From contig CP136061.1 in NCBI GenBank assembly GCA_032622095.1, positions 238,812,609-238,876,608 of the forward strand: a stretch of 64,000 nucleotides of DNA, in the 5' to 3' direction. The number at the start of each line of letters is the position of its first letter. Positions within the stretch are counted from its first letter, which is position 1. The notes beneath the pieces are model-generated. The model did not search any database. It worked only from the letters and a program-made list of their open reading frames with translations, and was not told where the DNA came from. This DNA comes from Siphonodentalium dalli. Taxonomy: Eukaryota; Mollusca; Scaphopoda; Gadilida; Siphonodentaliidae. Below are positions 12,194-24,258 of the stretch, piece after piece. A program made the translations under genes and the position numbers.

Positions 12194-12300
12194 CAACTTT
12201 TGCTAGGCAACTACCCGAAATAATAAAATGTCTCAATGGGAAGGTTTACAGCATTTAATTGAACTGTAGTAGTTGTTCATTACATATTGGAGGTTTAGTT

Positions 12301-12779
12301 TTCAAGAAAACGTATTTTTTTTTACTCTTCTCAGAGACATGTTGAGGCCTTGTTGGTGACGTTTCGGGGCTAAACTTCACATCAAGTTAATCTACACAGG
12401 ACATTTAACATGTGCCCACACATTAGGTAGTGTATATTTCATACGGATAAAGAGTTACATGTACTAGGGATAGCATGTGATAACCCACTGATAGGAACCC
12501 ACCCTCAAATTTATTATAAATCTTCACTTGTCATAACACTTTGTAAATCACTAAACGCCTGGCGGAAATACTTAACACTATGTGTACTACCACAGGAATT
12601 CATTGTCTCTTTAGCAATGGTTGCTAGGTACCTAAACCCAGTATAATAATCCAATTGACAACTTGTGGTCATATTTACAAAATTGGGAATATTTTAGGTA
12701 TAAAAATACATTTTTTCAGCTCATTCCAATGAAGATTATTGGACATAGAATTATGTATGCCTGATGATCATGAAATGAC
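12301..12779. other. No recognisable feature
   Basis: AT-rich intronic sequence. I see no repeat family, coding frame or structured element. Confidence 0.4.
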
Positions 12780-13440
12780 CAAAGAATGAGCGTGTATACT
12801 TATTGGCCACACTCATGACCACATAGCCACTCAAGCTATACATATTCACCCCACTCCTGACCAGTCACTCCATGTGTACACAGTATACACATCACCATTG
12901 GCCACAAAACCCTTCTATATATTCCAATATACTGCACACTCGGCCATTCATACACTCCAGGATTGAATACGCACCTCACCCACGACAAGCATACACCACA
13001 TTTATGACCATACAGTCACTCCTAGCATACCTATTCACTCCACCATTGGCCATACGGTCATTCCCTGTATATACCTATTTGCCTGTGCATCTCAGACATG
13101 ACCATACAGTCAATCCATATATACATAAACAACACAGATATATGTGTAGCTACTCTTGTTTTACACATACACCACTTCAATGACCATATAGCCACTCCAT
13201 GTATACATATTCACCTCGCACATGACCAATCCTTATATTCCTATGCATCTTACTGTGGACCCCAGCCATTACCGTATATCTACTCCTTGTAAACTTATTC
13301 ACCTCACATCACCCGAGTCACTACCTGGCTGCCAGTTCCACATACACCATGTATTAAATCAATCAATGTTGATGCTAATGTGCTACAGTAGCCAGATAAT
13401 GTGGTCCCACTCAGTTCCGTTTCTGCGCATTTCACACTGC
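12780..13440 (+). repeat. Degenerate C/A-rich minisatellite with strand asymmetry
   Basis: Diverged units combine CATATTCACC, CATGACCATACAGTCACTCC and CATACACCACTT-type phrases at roughly 55-65 bp spacing. The + strand is strongly depleted in G. The open frames over it (12872-13449) are by-products of low stop density in this composition and are not annotated as genes. Confidence 0.6.
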
Positions 13441-14551
13441 ATACTTTAAAATGAATTTGTCATATCTCATAAGGTACTGGGACAACCAGAATAGAACATT
13501 AATTTTAGTTGTAAGTTGATTAAATAACATGGTTAATAACCAACAGTCACAATTTGTTGCATTTTCGGAACAGCAGAGAATAATGTTCGGATATATGTGG
13601 AAAATCAACTCTTTTTTTTACCAAATCTGGTTTCCATTTTGTAAGCCATCTTGAGTTATTTTGTCTACAAAACACATCAGTGTGACATATTTAAGACAGA
13701 ATAAAAAAATAAACACCTTTGATACCAACGATAGTTCCTTTTTACTTGAAAAGTGAATTTTTGCTGATTTTGATGCCAAATCTGCAGTGTCATCGCTGGA
13801 CTGTAATTTGCTTTTGCCACATATTTTGCCAAATCAAAATATTTTTTGCCAAATACTATCACTGATATTATTAATTTGTGCAACAAAGAGTCTTATATTC
13901 CGATAGTCGACTTTTGATATCGATAGGAAGCTGTTAGTTATTAATTATTGTCGCCTCTGTATTGAGGTTTATCATACCACAATAAACCTATAACTGAACA
14001 TTGCAATTGTAGAAGGGTTGCTTCATCAGAAGGGCACATCAACAGAGGATTAGCATTGTAAACACACTACAATAAATACTAGTAATCCTTCCACCCTATA
14101 ATTAATGCTATCAGATCAACTGTATATTGATAGGTGTTTAATTTTCCAAAACACCACTAATACAATTATATTGTAACAAATTCCTGAAATTATTGGTTAG
14201 TTGATTGACCAATTATTTTCAACTATCTTGAGGAATTAATAAGTGTCTTGCCAAAACATTTGCCAAATGAAAATATTTTTTGCCAAATGTGAATTATTTT
14301 TGTCATTGGCAAATTTGGCAAGTGGCAGCACGAACCCTGCAAATCTGTGCGAGAAAAATCCAATAATTATATTATGTCAGTGGTTAAAATAGTAACAATT
14401 AATCAAGGTACATCAGAAATGTTAGTATTCAATGTATATAAAATAGAATAGTCAATTTTGTTCATCGGCCACAACTTGTGTTATGATCATTGATGCTTTT
14501 GAAATTAAAAATAATATGGGTTGGTCTTTTAAGAACGGTCGCAATGACACC
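13441..14551. other. Intronic DNA with a short internal repeat
   Basis: Phrases of the type TTTGCCAAATCAAAATATTT recur at about 13825, 13845, 14255 and 14280, a diverged repeat. No coding region or RNA gene was recognised. Confidence 0.4.
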
Positions 14552-14952
14552 TTAACCCTTTACCCAACAGAAGGGCCCTGTGCCAATGCATTCTCTTATA
14601 TATGCGAGTCGACCATAGGTCGCCTCGCATATATAAGAGAATGCATTGGCTTAACACATTAAAAATTATAAAATTGTTAAAGAATGTAAGAAAAAATGGT
14701 AAAAAGTGTTAAAAAAAGATTTTTTTTAGGCCAATGCATTGTCTTATATATGCGAGGCGACCTATGGTCGACTCGCATATATAAGAGAATGCATTGGCAC
14801 AGGGCATAACTGTAACTATCACAATGTGGTCAAGGAGCCGGTTCCAATGATATCCATATTTGTATGGTTCTATTGAGACAGACCGAAGATATTTTAGGGT
14901 GTTGAAGCTTTGTTTGGCCGGTTTTGGCCGGTTTGTTGGGTAAAGGGTTTAA
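14552..14952. mobile_element. Family C2: TTAA-flanked MITE with two hairpin cassettes
   Basis: Same structure and orientation as C1. H hairpins are at 14582-14650 and 14730-14798, with TTAACCCTTTACCCAACA at the left and TGTTGGGTAAAGGGTTTAA at the right. It differs from C1 by scattered substitutions. Confidence 0.9.
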
Positions 14953-15114
14953 TAATTCCAATCGTAGAAACTATCCATCCCTATATAATATACACTATGT
15001 GATGTATTAGCATATGTAAAATTCAGACAAATTTACAATCCATTCTGGTTCAAAAATGCCATCGAGAAGAGTGCCAAATATACATTTTACTGTCTGGGTA
15101 GCTGCATAGAAATA

Positions 15115-15327
15115 CAGTAATGCCCTAAGTAATCGACCTCTTAACCAAAGCAGAATTATGGGTAACTTTTCAGGATTTAGTCGGAAATATGGCTTGTTGC
15201 CATTCATCGGAAAGCTCTCGGCGAGAGCTTTCCGATGAATGACAACAAGCCATATTTCCGACTAAATCCTGAAAAGTTACCCATAATTCTGCTTTGGTTA
15301 AGAGGTCGATTACTTAGGGCATTACTG
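15115..15327. mobile_element. Family A foldback MITE, complete (213 bp)
   Basis: TA on both sides. Arms run from CAGTAATGCCCTAAGTAATC through GGAAAGCTCTCGG and back. The two arms are almost perfectly complementary, including shared variants (AACCAAAG in the left arm, CTTTGGTT in the right). Shared arm variants suggest arm-to-arm homogenisation. Confidence 0.9.
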
Positions 15328-15394
15328 TAGTTGTTATGGACATTATGATAGGAAACAAGGTCACAAGTCTTTGTAATTCATCCTATGTCACAAA

Positions 15395-16022
15395 TTGACC
15401 TCAAATATGCAATTCACAACATCTAAAGTTGAATGAAATACTGTAATACATCCTTATAAGCATTTTATACTTTCGGGTAGTTGCCAAATCCCAGGGCCAA
15501 ATCTCGATGGGGTTTTTATCTGAAAAGATATCAGTAAGGTCCAAGGAACATATGTTGGATGTTTCATGCTTTTATCATAATTTGTGCAATTCTTACATTT
15601 CCATGCACCAAACACCTGGACAAATAATTGGAAAATATTTAAACTGAAGCATGATATATTGGGAAATAATTGATTTTGATCCATTTTGGAAAATGTTCAC
15701 CAAATTTAAAGGCCTATATCTCATGACTGACATGTCGGTTTCAACAATAACGCAATTCTCCATGTATCACATACGCTACAGATTGTTTAGAGCAAAGATA
15801 ACGTATTCAAAACTGATATATCACATCAGTGGGTAGAAAATGTATGACCCGATATGAAAAAAGCTAATATTTTGGTGAATTACCTTGACCTTTGTGTATG
15901 ACGAAAGCCAAAAGAAAGCCCACCGAAGGTATCACCCCATATCAATCCAAAGATAGAGTTACTGCATTAAACTTTCTAGTTGTAGACCATTATAGGCATA
16001 TTTTTTATACCCCAAAAACATT
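15395..16022 (-). repeat. J repeat copy 2 (uninterrupted)
   Basis: Inverted, unbroken counterpart of the copy at 9285-12300. It supplies the empty sites for elements K, L and C1. It contains no long open frame with a recognisable family. Confidence 0.75.
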
Positions 16023-16276
16023 TGCTGAATCTGCAGGTCTCGTTTCTTAGAGAATTTTAGCCTACAGCATTGGTAAGTGATGTATGAACCAAGATTACGT
16101 GTCTCCAAAATGTGATTGAGTTCATCTCTGTCAGTTTTTTTCTCTTCTATTACGCCACATTTATTTAATAGGCCCAGTCTCCTAAGGCCATTTTCAGATG
16201 ATGCTAGTTAATGGATGAATCAGGCATGCATGGTGGTATGTGCTATATTGCATTATGAATGCTCTTCTGATGTTTC

Positions 16277-16889
16277 TTAACACTTTCATGATGGGTGCTT
16301 CCTGAAGTTTTGTAAAAACCCTGTGCCATTGCATTCTCTTATATATGCGAGTTGACCATATGTCACCTGGCATATATAAGAGAATGCATTGACCTAACAA
16401 GTTTTATATTATTTTTTATAAAATTGTTAAAGAATGTAAACAAAAATGATAAAAAAATGTTAAAGAATGTAAGAAATAATGTTAAAAATTGTTAAAGAAT
16501 GTAAAAAAAAAATGATTGAATTGTTAAAGTATATAAGAAAAAATGAAAAAAATTGTTATAGAATGTAAGAAAAAATTATAAAAAATTGCTATATAATGTA
16601 AGAACAAAATGACAAAAAATTATAAAAATTGTTAAAGAATGTAAAAAAAAAATGATGAATTGTTAAAGTATATAAGAAAAAATGAAAAAAATTGTTATAG
16701 AATGTAAGAAAAAATTATAAAAAATTGCTATATAATGTAAGAACAAAATGACAAAAAATTATAAAAATTGTTAAAGAATGTTAAGTAAAATTGATAAAAA
16801 ATTGTTAGGCCAATGCATTTTCTTATATATGCGAGTCGACCTATGGGAGACTCGCATATAGAAGAGAATGCACTGGCACACAGTGTTAA
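16277..16889. mobile_element. Family E-like TTAA element expanded by A/T-rich tandem repeats
   Basis: TTAA then CACTTTCATGATGGGTGC at the left; CAGTG then TTAA at the right. Hairpin H copies stand at 16325-16393 and 16809-16877. Between them a variable unit (TTGTTAAAGAATGTAAGAAA with AAATGATAAAAA) is repeated about ten times, including an exact-looking duplication of about 130 bp (16500-16640 against 16630-16770). Confidence 0.65.
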
Positions 16890-16918
16890 ATTGCACCAGC
16901 GATACTTGAGAATAGAAA

Positions 16919-17491
16919 GTGTTAATATTGCCAAATATGAGATCTATCATAATAGTTATTTATTACTGTTATTTATTTTCACTGTACGTCTCCCTGACTT
17001 CATAATACTGGTAATTTATGTGGCACACTGCAGTCTGAAGGTGCGAGTGCACTTGTCCCATCCCAGTGCACAAGTACAAGCCGATATGCTTGAACTCAAT
17101 TTTGAAACATCGGCCTCAGCCTCGCCTGGAAATAGTGTGTGTGAAATTTGCAGAATGAGGTGACTATAATGGGTGAACATCACCAACTTCAACTGAGGAA
17201 CTTCAATCTGATCCTATATCTGCCATAGCTAGCAGCTGATGCCTAAGCAGATTGAGGTAACCAGAGGGTGAAATTGGTGATGCTTATAGTCTGCCGTGTG
17301 GGATATCTTCACTAAATTCACCCTCTGAGAACCTCATTCTGCAAACACCCAGACACATTTCCAGACTTGTGTGCTTCAGCTATTTTTTAGAGTGGTGTGA
17401 TGATGTATGAAATCCAGGAGATATGCAGATTTATTGTTGATCGAGATACGGACCTGAATATATGCATTATGAATCGTTCTTCTGATGTTTC
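16919..17491 (+). repeat. Duplicated block, copy 1 (with family B remnant)
   Basis: GTTAATATTGCCAAATATGA through GATATGCTTGAACTCAATTT is nearly identical to 29337-29583. Both copies continue into family B hairpins and then TTTTTAGAGTGG and ATGATGTATGAAAT, so the duplication is about 0.6-0.8 kb. Family B arms here are at 17150-17350. Confidence 0.75.
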
Positions 17492-18645
17492 TTAACCCTT
17501 TGATGACTGGAGCTGCACTTGTGCAACATTAAAGACCGTGTTCCAATGCATTCTCTCATCATTTTTGATATTTTTTTCTTACATTCTTTAGGAATTTTTA
17601 TCATTTTTTATATTATTTTCTTACATTCTTTAACAATTTTTATCATTGTTTCGTACATTTTTTAACAATTTTTATCATTACAGAGTTATGGCCCTTTTTC
17701 GACTTAGAATTCACACATGCTGCCATATTAACTCAAACATTTTTTATCTGATTGGAACCAAATTTGCTATGCGAGTTTCTCAGCCCAAAATACAGATCGA
17801 GTTCGAATATGGGTTTGATCCGATTTATTTTAAAGGAGTTATGACCCTCTTTCAAAAAAAAAATTTTTTTAAAGATTGAACTCCTTGCTCAATTTAACTT
17901 TTTAAAATAATTTGTTCATATTGTCATGGTTGATTGAATTTTAGGAGCCACAGAGCACTTAAAAGATTAAAATTGAAGGCTATGGATTTTAGTGTCCAAG
18001 CCACTTGTAAAAACATTGTAATGTGTGAAACTTACTTACTTACTGAACTATGGTAATCTGTTTCGATTTAGGGGTCATAGGGGCCAGCATCCTCATTATG
18101 TCTGTATAACATTTATATAGATAGCACTTTCGTATTGTATAAACTACATATATTTCTGAAAACGACTCACCCTGTTATGAAACACTTAATCTTGCATGTA
18201 CCTAACAATATAAGAATTCATTATTATACAGGTCAGATCTGATTATATCTGTCTGACATGTTTGATAAACAAATAACAACTGGGAGAATGGGGGGGGGGG
18301 GTAATTAAAGTACAATTTAAATATGAGATAGAAGCCCAAGCATGTATGTTGTTCTAAGCAGTCTGGCTTGTCAACAAATTCTAATTTATCTTTAGAAGTG
18401 AATGAATTTTAAATATCTGGCAGGTCAAAAGTTAACTTAAACTCCTAAACATGTCCTCTGAAATCACTAAACTATTGGATCTCACAGTGAGAGGTCCTTG
18501 GGTGAATAGGGACAGAGTTATGTGATTTAAAACTACTCCTCCCCACCCCAAATACATTAACCCATCTTAAGACAGATTATTTGAGCTTTTGATTTCAAGT
18601 TGGGTACTGATATATGGCTTCCTGTGATCATATCTTTGACAAATT
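17492..18645. other. TTAA-type element remnant, receptor-like G repeat and unassigned DNA
   Basis: TTAACCCTTTGATGACTGGA at 17492 opens a family E-type remnant that passes into T-rich repeats (TTACATTCTTTAACAATTTT). At 17690-17870 lies a dispersed repeat containing CATTTTTTATCTGATTGGAA and CAGATCGAGTTCGAATATGG, related to 19310-19420, 33540-33690 and 54060-54190. A poly-G run sits near 18291-18301. No gene recognised. Confidence 0.5.
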
Positions 18646-18651
18646 ATCAGT

Positions 18652-18720
18652 TATAGCTAATCGCTATCGCCAAGGTAAGGGTTAAACATCTGCCGATCAT
18701 GATCGGCCTCTCGTTTATTA
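18652..18720 (+). repeat. M repeat, uninterrupted copy (empty site for the Tigger-like element)
   Basis: ATAGCTAATCGCTATCGCCA followed by GGGTTAAACATCTGCCGATC and TGATCGGCCTCTCG. The same sequence flanks the Tigger-like element on both sides (20838-20852 and 22593-22640), here without the insertion. The TGATCGGCCTCTCGTTA phrase also appears near 30099. Confidence 0.8.
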
Positions 18721-20460
18721 TGTTTTTATGTGTACCCATACCATGTATGGTACACATAATGCCGACGTCCGGATCAACCATCTGTCGTTCGTCCGTCCGT
18801 CCGTCCGTCTGTCCGTCGAGCCGTCTGTCCGTAGACACTTGCTATCCGATTCAATTACTTGAATATTTTTTATCAGATCGTGTTAAAATTTTATGTGCAT
18901 GTTTATGATAACACACTCCTCACCTGTATAGTTTTTGGTATCGATCGGTTGATCGGTTTAGAAATTATTAACACTTTGCATCCGCACATAGTCATGTTCT
19001 ATCCGATGCCAGAACTTAAATATTTTTTGACCGATTGTGTTCATATTTGATATGTAGGTTTATGATGACACACCCCTCACCTGTATAGTTTTTGGTATCG
19101 ATTGGTTGATCGGTTTAGAAAATAATTAACCCTGCACACAAATGCTATCTGATGCATCTAAGTCAAACAATTTTCTTCTGATATGCCTCATATTTCTTAC
19201 CTAGGTTTTTCTTAGCACGTTATTTATCTGTATGGTTTTTGGTATCGTTTAGTTAACCCTTTCTGCTCTTGTTTTTAAATAGAATTCATCCAAGCTGTGT
19301 TGACTTAAATATTTTTCATCTGATCAGCACCAAATTTGGTACATCTGGTCCTCACCACGAAATACAGATCAGGTTCGAATTTGAGTTTGATCTGGTATAT
19401 TTTAACAGAGTTATGGCCATTTAAAATTCAAGTAGCTGATAATCTAATTAATGCCTGCAGGCACTGTTAGCTTACAAGAGGAGATCTTATTACACAGCCA
19501 GTGTCTTATTGGAAATGAGCTTTGTTTAGCTTGACATTAGATAAATACCATGGCTCACAGAGTCAAATCTCTTTAGACACATCACAGTGGTTCTCTCCTG
19601 TATGGACCAGAACACCTGATCAAACAAATCTCTCAACACTAATAATATTTCTCTCCTGACTCAGACTCTATCACACACAGTGTGCTAGCATCTCTAAAAC
19701 ATTGACAAAACCATGATTGATGACTCTCTGGTCCATTCTGTGTTCTGTACAAAATTAATTTAACCCCTTTGTTGAAACAGGTTCATGACATTAGAGACTG
19801 ACTTATTGTATGGGTTTCTAAATCCAATGACATGCTTTTATAGACTGTTTGTGTTTATCAGTTCATTATTTTGGGTAAGATTAACCCCATTCTATCCAAT
19901 TTGATATCCATTGATTATGTTTATAGTTCTTGGCATAGTTTATGATAACACACCCCTAACCTGCACAGTGAGGGTCATTTTGTTTATTTGCTCAAAAATA
20001 TTAACATCCTCCACCAATCCTGTTGACACAATGTGATAACTAAATATTTTTCACTTGATCACTATATAAATAATTACATCCATGTTAATGATGAAACATT
20101 CTTCACCTGTATAAATTTTGGTATCGATTGAATGATTTTGATAATATATTAACAGTAACTTCAATTATATTTCCGCTGTTTAGATACATTATATCTTTCC
20201 AATGATCAGCTTAGAAGAAAATTAACCCACCCCATTCCATAGTCATACAGTATGCTATTCAATGTAATGAATCTAATATTTTCAATCTGACCAATCTCAT
20301 ATCCTACCTCTAGCTATCTGAAAATTCTGCATAAAAACATTTTATATCCAATCATTATCAATCATTTTATATCCAGGTCTATACATCCCTCACTTGTATA
20401 GTTGTTCAGGTATTGATTAGTTTTTGAATCGGGAACTATTAACTCTTTTGTCCCATCTAA
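18721..20460. repeat. Degenerate tandem repeat, unit about 170-190 bp, with a (GTCC)n start
   Basis: Opens with a palindrome (GTGTACCCATACCATG / CATGGTACACATAATG area) and (GTCC)n at 18790-18835. Units contain ATGATAACACACTCCTCACC, TGTATAGTTTTTGGTATCGA and TTGATCGGTTTAGAAA at about 18905, 19067, 19200, 19945 and 20095. A unique-looking block at 19440-19900 interrupts. Confidence 0.6.
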
Positions 20461-21222
20461 ATGATCCCAAGAATTTTTAATATGCAGCTAACACAAAACA
20501 TAATAAAAAAAATAACAATATTAAAAAAATCATAATATGTTATGTCTCACATTCCAGTGTAATAAGCAAATAAATAACTGTTTTGTCTTTAACTGCTATG
20601 GTGCTTCTCTCTGACTATGGATTGAGCTTAATTAGCTTTATCACTCTATAAGATATATCTGTGTTGAAGTGACTTAATAGGTTGAAATGGAATGCCACAT
20701 CCGTGTTCCTATTGTGTTTATGTGAGCAAGGTGCCCAATAAGTCTGATTGGGATCATTCCACTTGTGACCTTAATAGTAAGGTGTCAATTATTGAAACTT
20801 TTGCACTTGTGAAAAGGTTGGTTTAAGGATTTATTAAAATAGCTAATCGGTACAGTCAATTCCGCTTTATTGCATAGCGTCGGTGCATGGCCTTTCCCAT
20901 GCATATAACCGAATATGCATAAAGCCGAAATCACCCCATCACCCCATTTGAGGTTCTTAAGATTGTTTAGTTTGTACAGTACGTAGTACCACGAAATGGC
21001 GAAATAACGAAATCATTAGATTGCTGTTTCATATTTTCATCTCATACCTTGTTGTAAATTACTATTATGTCAATAAACTGATTCATTAACATCTTTATTT
21101 GTTGTTACATGTATAAAATGATTACATACCATCACTATCACACACAAAAAAACATTAAGAAAAAAAACCATATTGTGAACATGTTGTTTTTAATTTCCCA
21201 TCCCATAATTTTATAGATAAAT

Positions 21223-21332
21223 ATGTATGGGAGGCCAGACAAAACACATTCCTTGTTATTTCCATTACAGAATGGATATGTATGGGAGGCCAGACCAAAC
21301 ACATTCCTTGTTATTTCCATTACAGAATGGAT
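21223..21332. repeat. 55-bp tandem duplication inside the Tigger-like element
   Basis: Two adjacent units starting ATGTATGGGAGGCCAGAC. They differ by an A/C change (CAGACAAAACAC against CAGACCAAACAC). The start of a third unit (ATGTATTG) follows. Confidence 0.9.
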
Positions 21333-21425
21333 ATGTATTGAGTACGCAATTGTGGTTAATACTTTATTTTAATTTAAACGAACATGATAAAAACAGCAAA
21401 AACAACAATTACAACAACAACAACA

Positions 21426-21521
21426 TTAATAAATCACATTTACGGAATCCAGCTCTAAAAGCTTAATCACTTCGTACTTGTCAGCTAAGGAAAGGTCGTT
21501 GCGTTTTCGTTTTGAAGACAT
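21426..21521 (-). pseudogene. N-terminal fragment of a Tigger/CENP-B-family transposase
   Basis: From the ATG at 21521 the frame reads MSSKRKRNDLSL then ADKYEVIKLLE and ends at TAA (21426-21428) after 31 residues. This is the characteristic start of the CENP-B-type N-terminal DNA-binding helix-turn-helix in Tigger/pogo transposases (known for the family). The rest of the DNA-binding domain and the DDE catalytic domain are missing. The element's own TA-flanked TIRs surround it, which agrees with the assignment. Whether the 31-residue frame is expressed is unknown. I regard it as a relic left by internal deletion. Confidence 0.85.
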
Positions 21522-22592
21522 GATGAATGATATGCTGTACACTGATAACCAATAGCCTTTATACTCAGAAATGTTTTGATAAAACCCGACAATAAATCAT
21601 AGTGAACCATTGTTACACTAATGAGTTGAAATCATTGTAAAAACACGACACCATGTGTGTTGGGATGAGAAACAAAGACAGTGTTGTTTTAGTCTTTGTG
21701 TCTAACTTGGGGAAACAATGATGTCAACCAGCTGTTCAGTGAATGATAAGCCATCACTATGTAAACATGTTTCTATTCATTAAATTATTGTCCGCTCAGA
21801 AACAAAGAGATCACTGTGTTGGCTTTCTTTTTGTGTCGGCGACCTTGACACTTTATTGATAGAATTCGCGGAAGCGTCCTTTCACATTCAATAGGAATTC
21901 TAACTGCAAGTGTTTACAATCGTTTTTATTTTTACACAAAACAAATATACAAGCTTTAATAATTCATATAATTCACACAGAAATAAGGAAACATACAGGA
22001 AATGTTTGTGAACAGAAGCATGTTAGAAGAAATAGAAAAGCACTTTCGGTTTCGGTTTAGTTCACTTCCTTGTTGGGGAATTCCCGGGAATCTTCCTTTC
22101 ACATTCAATTCTTAGAATTGCAACTGGAACTTCAGGTGTTTACAAACTCAACAAACAACCAAATAAATATTCAAATTTTAATAAATCATACAATTCACAA
22201 ATAAATATGTAAACATACAGGAAATGTGTGCCAACATGTTACTGAGAAGAGATAGAAAACCACGTGTGTTATGAAATTGAAAATTGCCGTCTCCGCTCTC
22301 GCGATGGTCATCTTCAACAACTTTGCATTAAGTTTTCCCATAAAAAACGTTTTTCAAGGTAAATAATTTTACAAATTGCTATAATTTCGACACCATCAGG
22401 TGACTTTTTACCCCTTCTCATCAACATTTTTGGCGATTTTCGTATGCATATAAACGGAATAGAGTCCGACCCTTATGCAAATAAACGATTAAAAAATAGT
22501 CTTTTTATGAGAAAATGGTTTGGTGCATGCATAATTTATGCAGATAGCCGAAATATGCATTTAAACGATATGCAATTAACTGAAATTGACTG

Positions 22593-23037
22593 TATCGCCA
22601 AGGTATGGGTTAAACATCTGCCGATCGTGATCGGCCTCTCGTTAATTTTTTCTTACATTCTTTAACAATTATGAAAAATAATATAAAATTTATTAGGCCA
22701 ATGCATTCGCAATCTATGCTCGACTCACATATATAAGAGAATGCATTGGCACAGGGTTTTCGCAAAAATTTCAGGAGATATACAGATTTCTTGATGAGAT
22801 ACCGACCTGAATATATATTGCATTTATGAATCGTTCTTCTGATGCTTTTTAAAGCTTTCTTCTAATAAAACAGATTCTTCCATCAGTTATAAAAATATTC
22901 AAAAACAGATTCTTCCATCAGTTATAAAAATATTCATTGGATAGTCTATTATTCATTTGGAGGGGAGTTCAGTAACTATAAGCAGACAACAAATAATTCA
23001 AGTGCAAAGGAATTTCTAATAATTGGTATATACAGCG
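22593..23037. repeat. M repeat right half, hairpin H remnant and a 35-bp duplication
   Basis: 22593-22640 continues the M repeat after the Tigger-like insertion. A shortened H hairpin (22697-22750) ends GGCACAGGGTTTTCGC, as family E does. At about 22866-22935 the phrase ACAGATTCTTCCATCAGTTA with ATAAAAATATTC is present twice in tandem. Confidence 0.65.
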
Positions 23038-23226
23038 CAGTAATGCCCTAAATAATCTACTCCATAACCACAGCAGAATTATGGGTAATTTTTCAGGATT
23101 TAGTCGGAAATATGGCTTGTTGCCATTCATCGGAAAGTTCTCACTGAGCCATATTTCCAACTAAATCCTGAAAAATTACCCATAATTCTGCTGTGGTTAA
23201 GGAGTCGATTATTTAGAGCATTACTG
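23038..23226. mobile_element. Family A foldback MITE, right arm shortened
   Basis: CAGTAATGCCCTAAATAATC to GAGCATTACTG then TA. The apex of the right arm (GATGAATGGCAACAAG) is deleted. Confidence 0.85.
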
Positions 23227-23993
23227 TAGTTGAATTGCTAATATATATTCTAGAAATCTATCGCAAATCTGAAATCATAATGTTGCAGACAACAAAAAAT
23301 AGAGCAACTTTACATTGAAATGCCTGATTATGACCAATTTAATCAACATATTACACAAACAATGCAATTAAGTCTTCAATTAATGACATCATAAGGGCGG
23401 TTATCTCTTTCGCTGATTCAAAACTATTTTTCCATGACGTTATCTTTGATGATACGCTATATCAAAACAAAGCCAGAAGCAATTTTTAATCTATTGTGGT
23501 CACTATTTGGATTTGAATTACATAAATGCACATTTATATAACTGAAATATTTGCAACCTACACTTTAAATATGATCAGAACATCCCAACAAATGAAGAAT
23601 AGACCATTCCACTATATGATGTTTTGGGAGAGTACAGTCAGTAATCAAAGGGATGAAGTACACTCCAAAATTACCCGCCACTTTAACCATTTCTATACTA
23701 AATGGAATCTCCCAGTCAGTTAAAAAGTGTACAGCGGAATGGTGTATTATGGATTTGGAGGGATGTTAAAGTTGTAGAAGCAGACAAGTCCGATTTGAAT
23801 TTATTATCTGAAAATTTCCTATTTGATAACTAATCATCAATGATGCATAACCTCTTCACTGCTAAATGATGTTATGATGTCGTGTCATTATTGCCATTTT
23901 CAGTGGGAAATATAATGGGGAATATCACAAGAACAATAAATCTGACTCAGTTGAAAGATTATTATCTTCACAATCATGGAACATTATGCACTG
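23227..23993. other. Intronic DNA with degraded family F sequence
   Basis: AAATGAAGAATAGACCATTC at 23590 and TTATTATCTGAAAATTTCCT near 23802 belong to a degraded, inverted-arranged family F copy. No gene or RNA recognised. Confidence 0.45.
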
Positions 23994-24010
23994 TTTTACT
24001 TCATAACCTC

Positions 24011-24187
24011 ACCTAATTAATATACCGTTAGGAATTTTCCTTCTGGCAAAATTGGACTCGCCTTGGTGTCGCGAAGCAGAACCAGCCAATCAAAAAAAAA
24101 AATTCTGCTCCACGTGACCTACTCAGGTATACTCCCAACAGTGGACGATACCATTATCACTTTTCGTTTACTGGCGATGAAATAAAC
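24011..24187 (+). repeat. Left inverted terminal repeat of the DIRS-like element
   Basis: Runs from ACCTAATTAATATACCGTTA to ACTGGCGATGAAATAAAC. It matches the reverse complement of 29005-29179 with a few substitutions and single-base indels, such as GAAAGTGATAATGG on the right against GAAAAGTGATAATGG on the left. Confidence 0.9.
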
Positions 24188-24258
24188 ATCGCTCTGGTGT
24201 TCTAATTTAATAGCATGACTGAAGCCATGTTATCAGCTCAATCGGTGGTGTCGGGTGC

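Larger units (their letters stand above)
9285..12300 (+). repeat. J repeat copy 1, carrying three nested insertions
   Basis: A roughly 630-bp dispersed sequence matching 15395-16022 in inverted orientation. Shared phrases are GAAAGTTTAATGCAGTAACT, GGTCATACATTTTCTACCCA, ATATCAGTTTTGAATACGTT, TATGATAAAAGCATGAAACT and GGCAACTACCCGAAA. Relative to copy 2 it is broken by K (9488-9723), L (about 9951-11668) and C1 (11794-12193). The leftover length agrees with copy 2. Confidence 0.75.
20853..22592 (-). mobile_element. Tigger/pogo-like DNA transposon derivative, 1740 bp
   Basis: TA on both sides. The left end CAGTCAATTCCGCTTTATTG corresponds to the inverse of the right end CAATTAACTGAAATTGACTG. Subterminal sequence carries repeated GCATAAAGCCGAAAT / GATAGCCGAAATATGC-type motifs. 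The minus strand holds a transposase start (21426-21521) that stops after 31 codons, so this copy is non-autonomous. Most of the transposase is absent. A 55-bp tandem duplication lies at 21223-21332. Confidence 0.85.

Noticed and set aside
12872-13449. Chain of open frames rich in His, Thr and Tyr
   Set aside because: Produced by the G-poor minisatellite composition; three overlapping frames are open.
18790-18835. (GTCC)n as telomeric or centromeric repeat
   Set aside because: Short tract, present at the same position in several dispersed G-repeat copies; it is a repeat-associated microsatellite.
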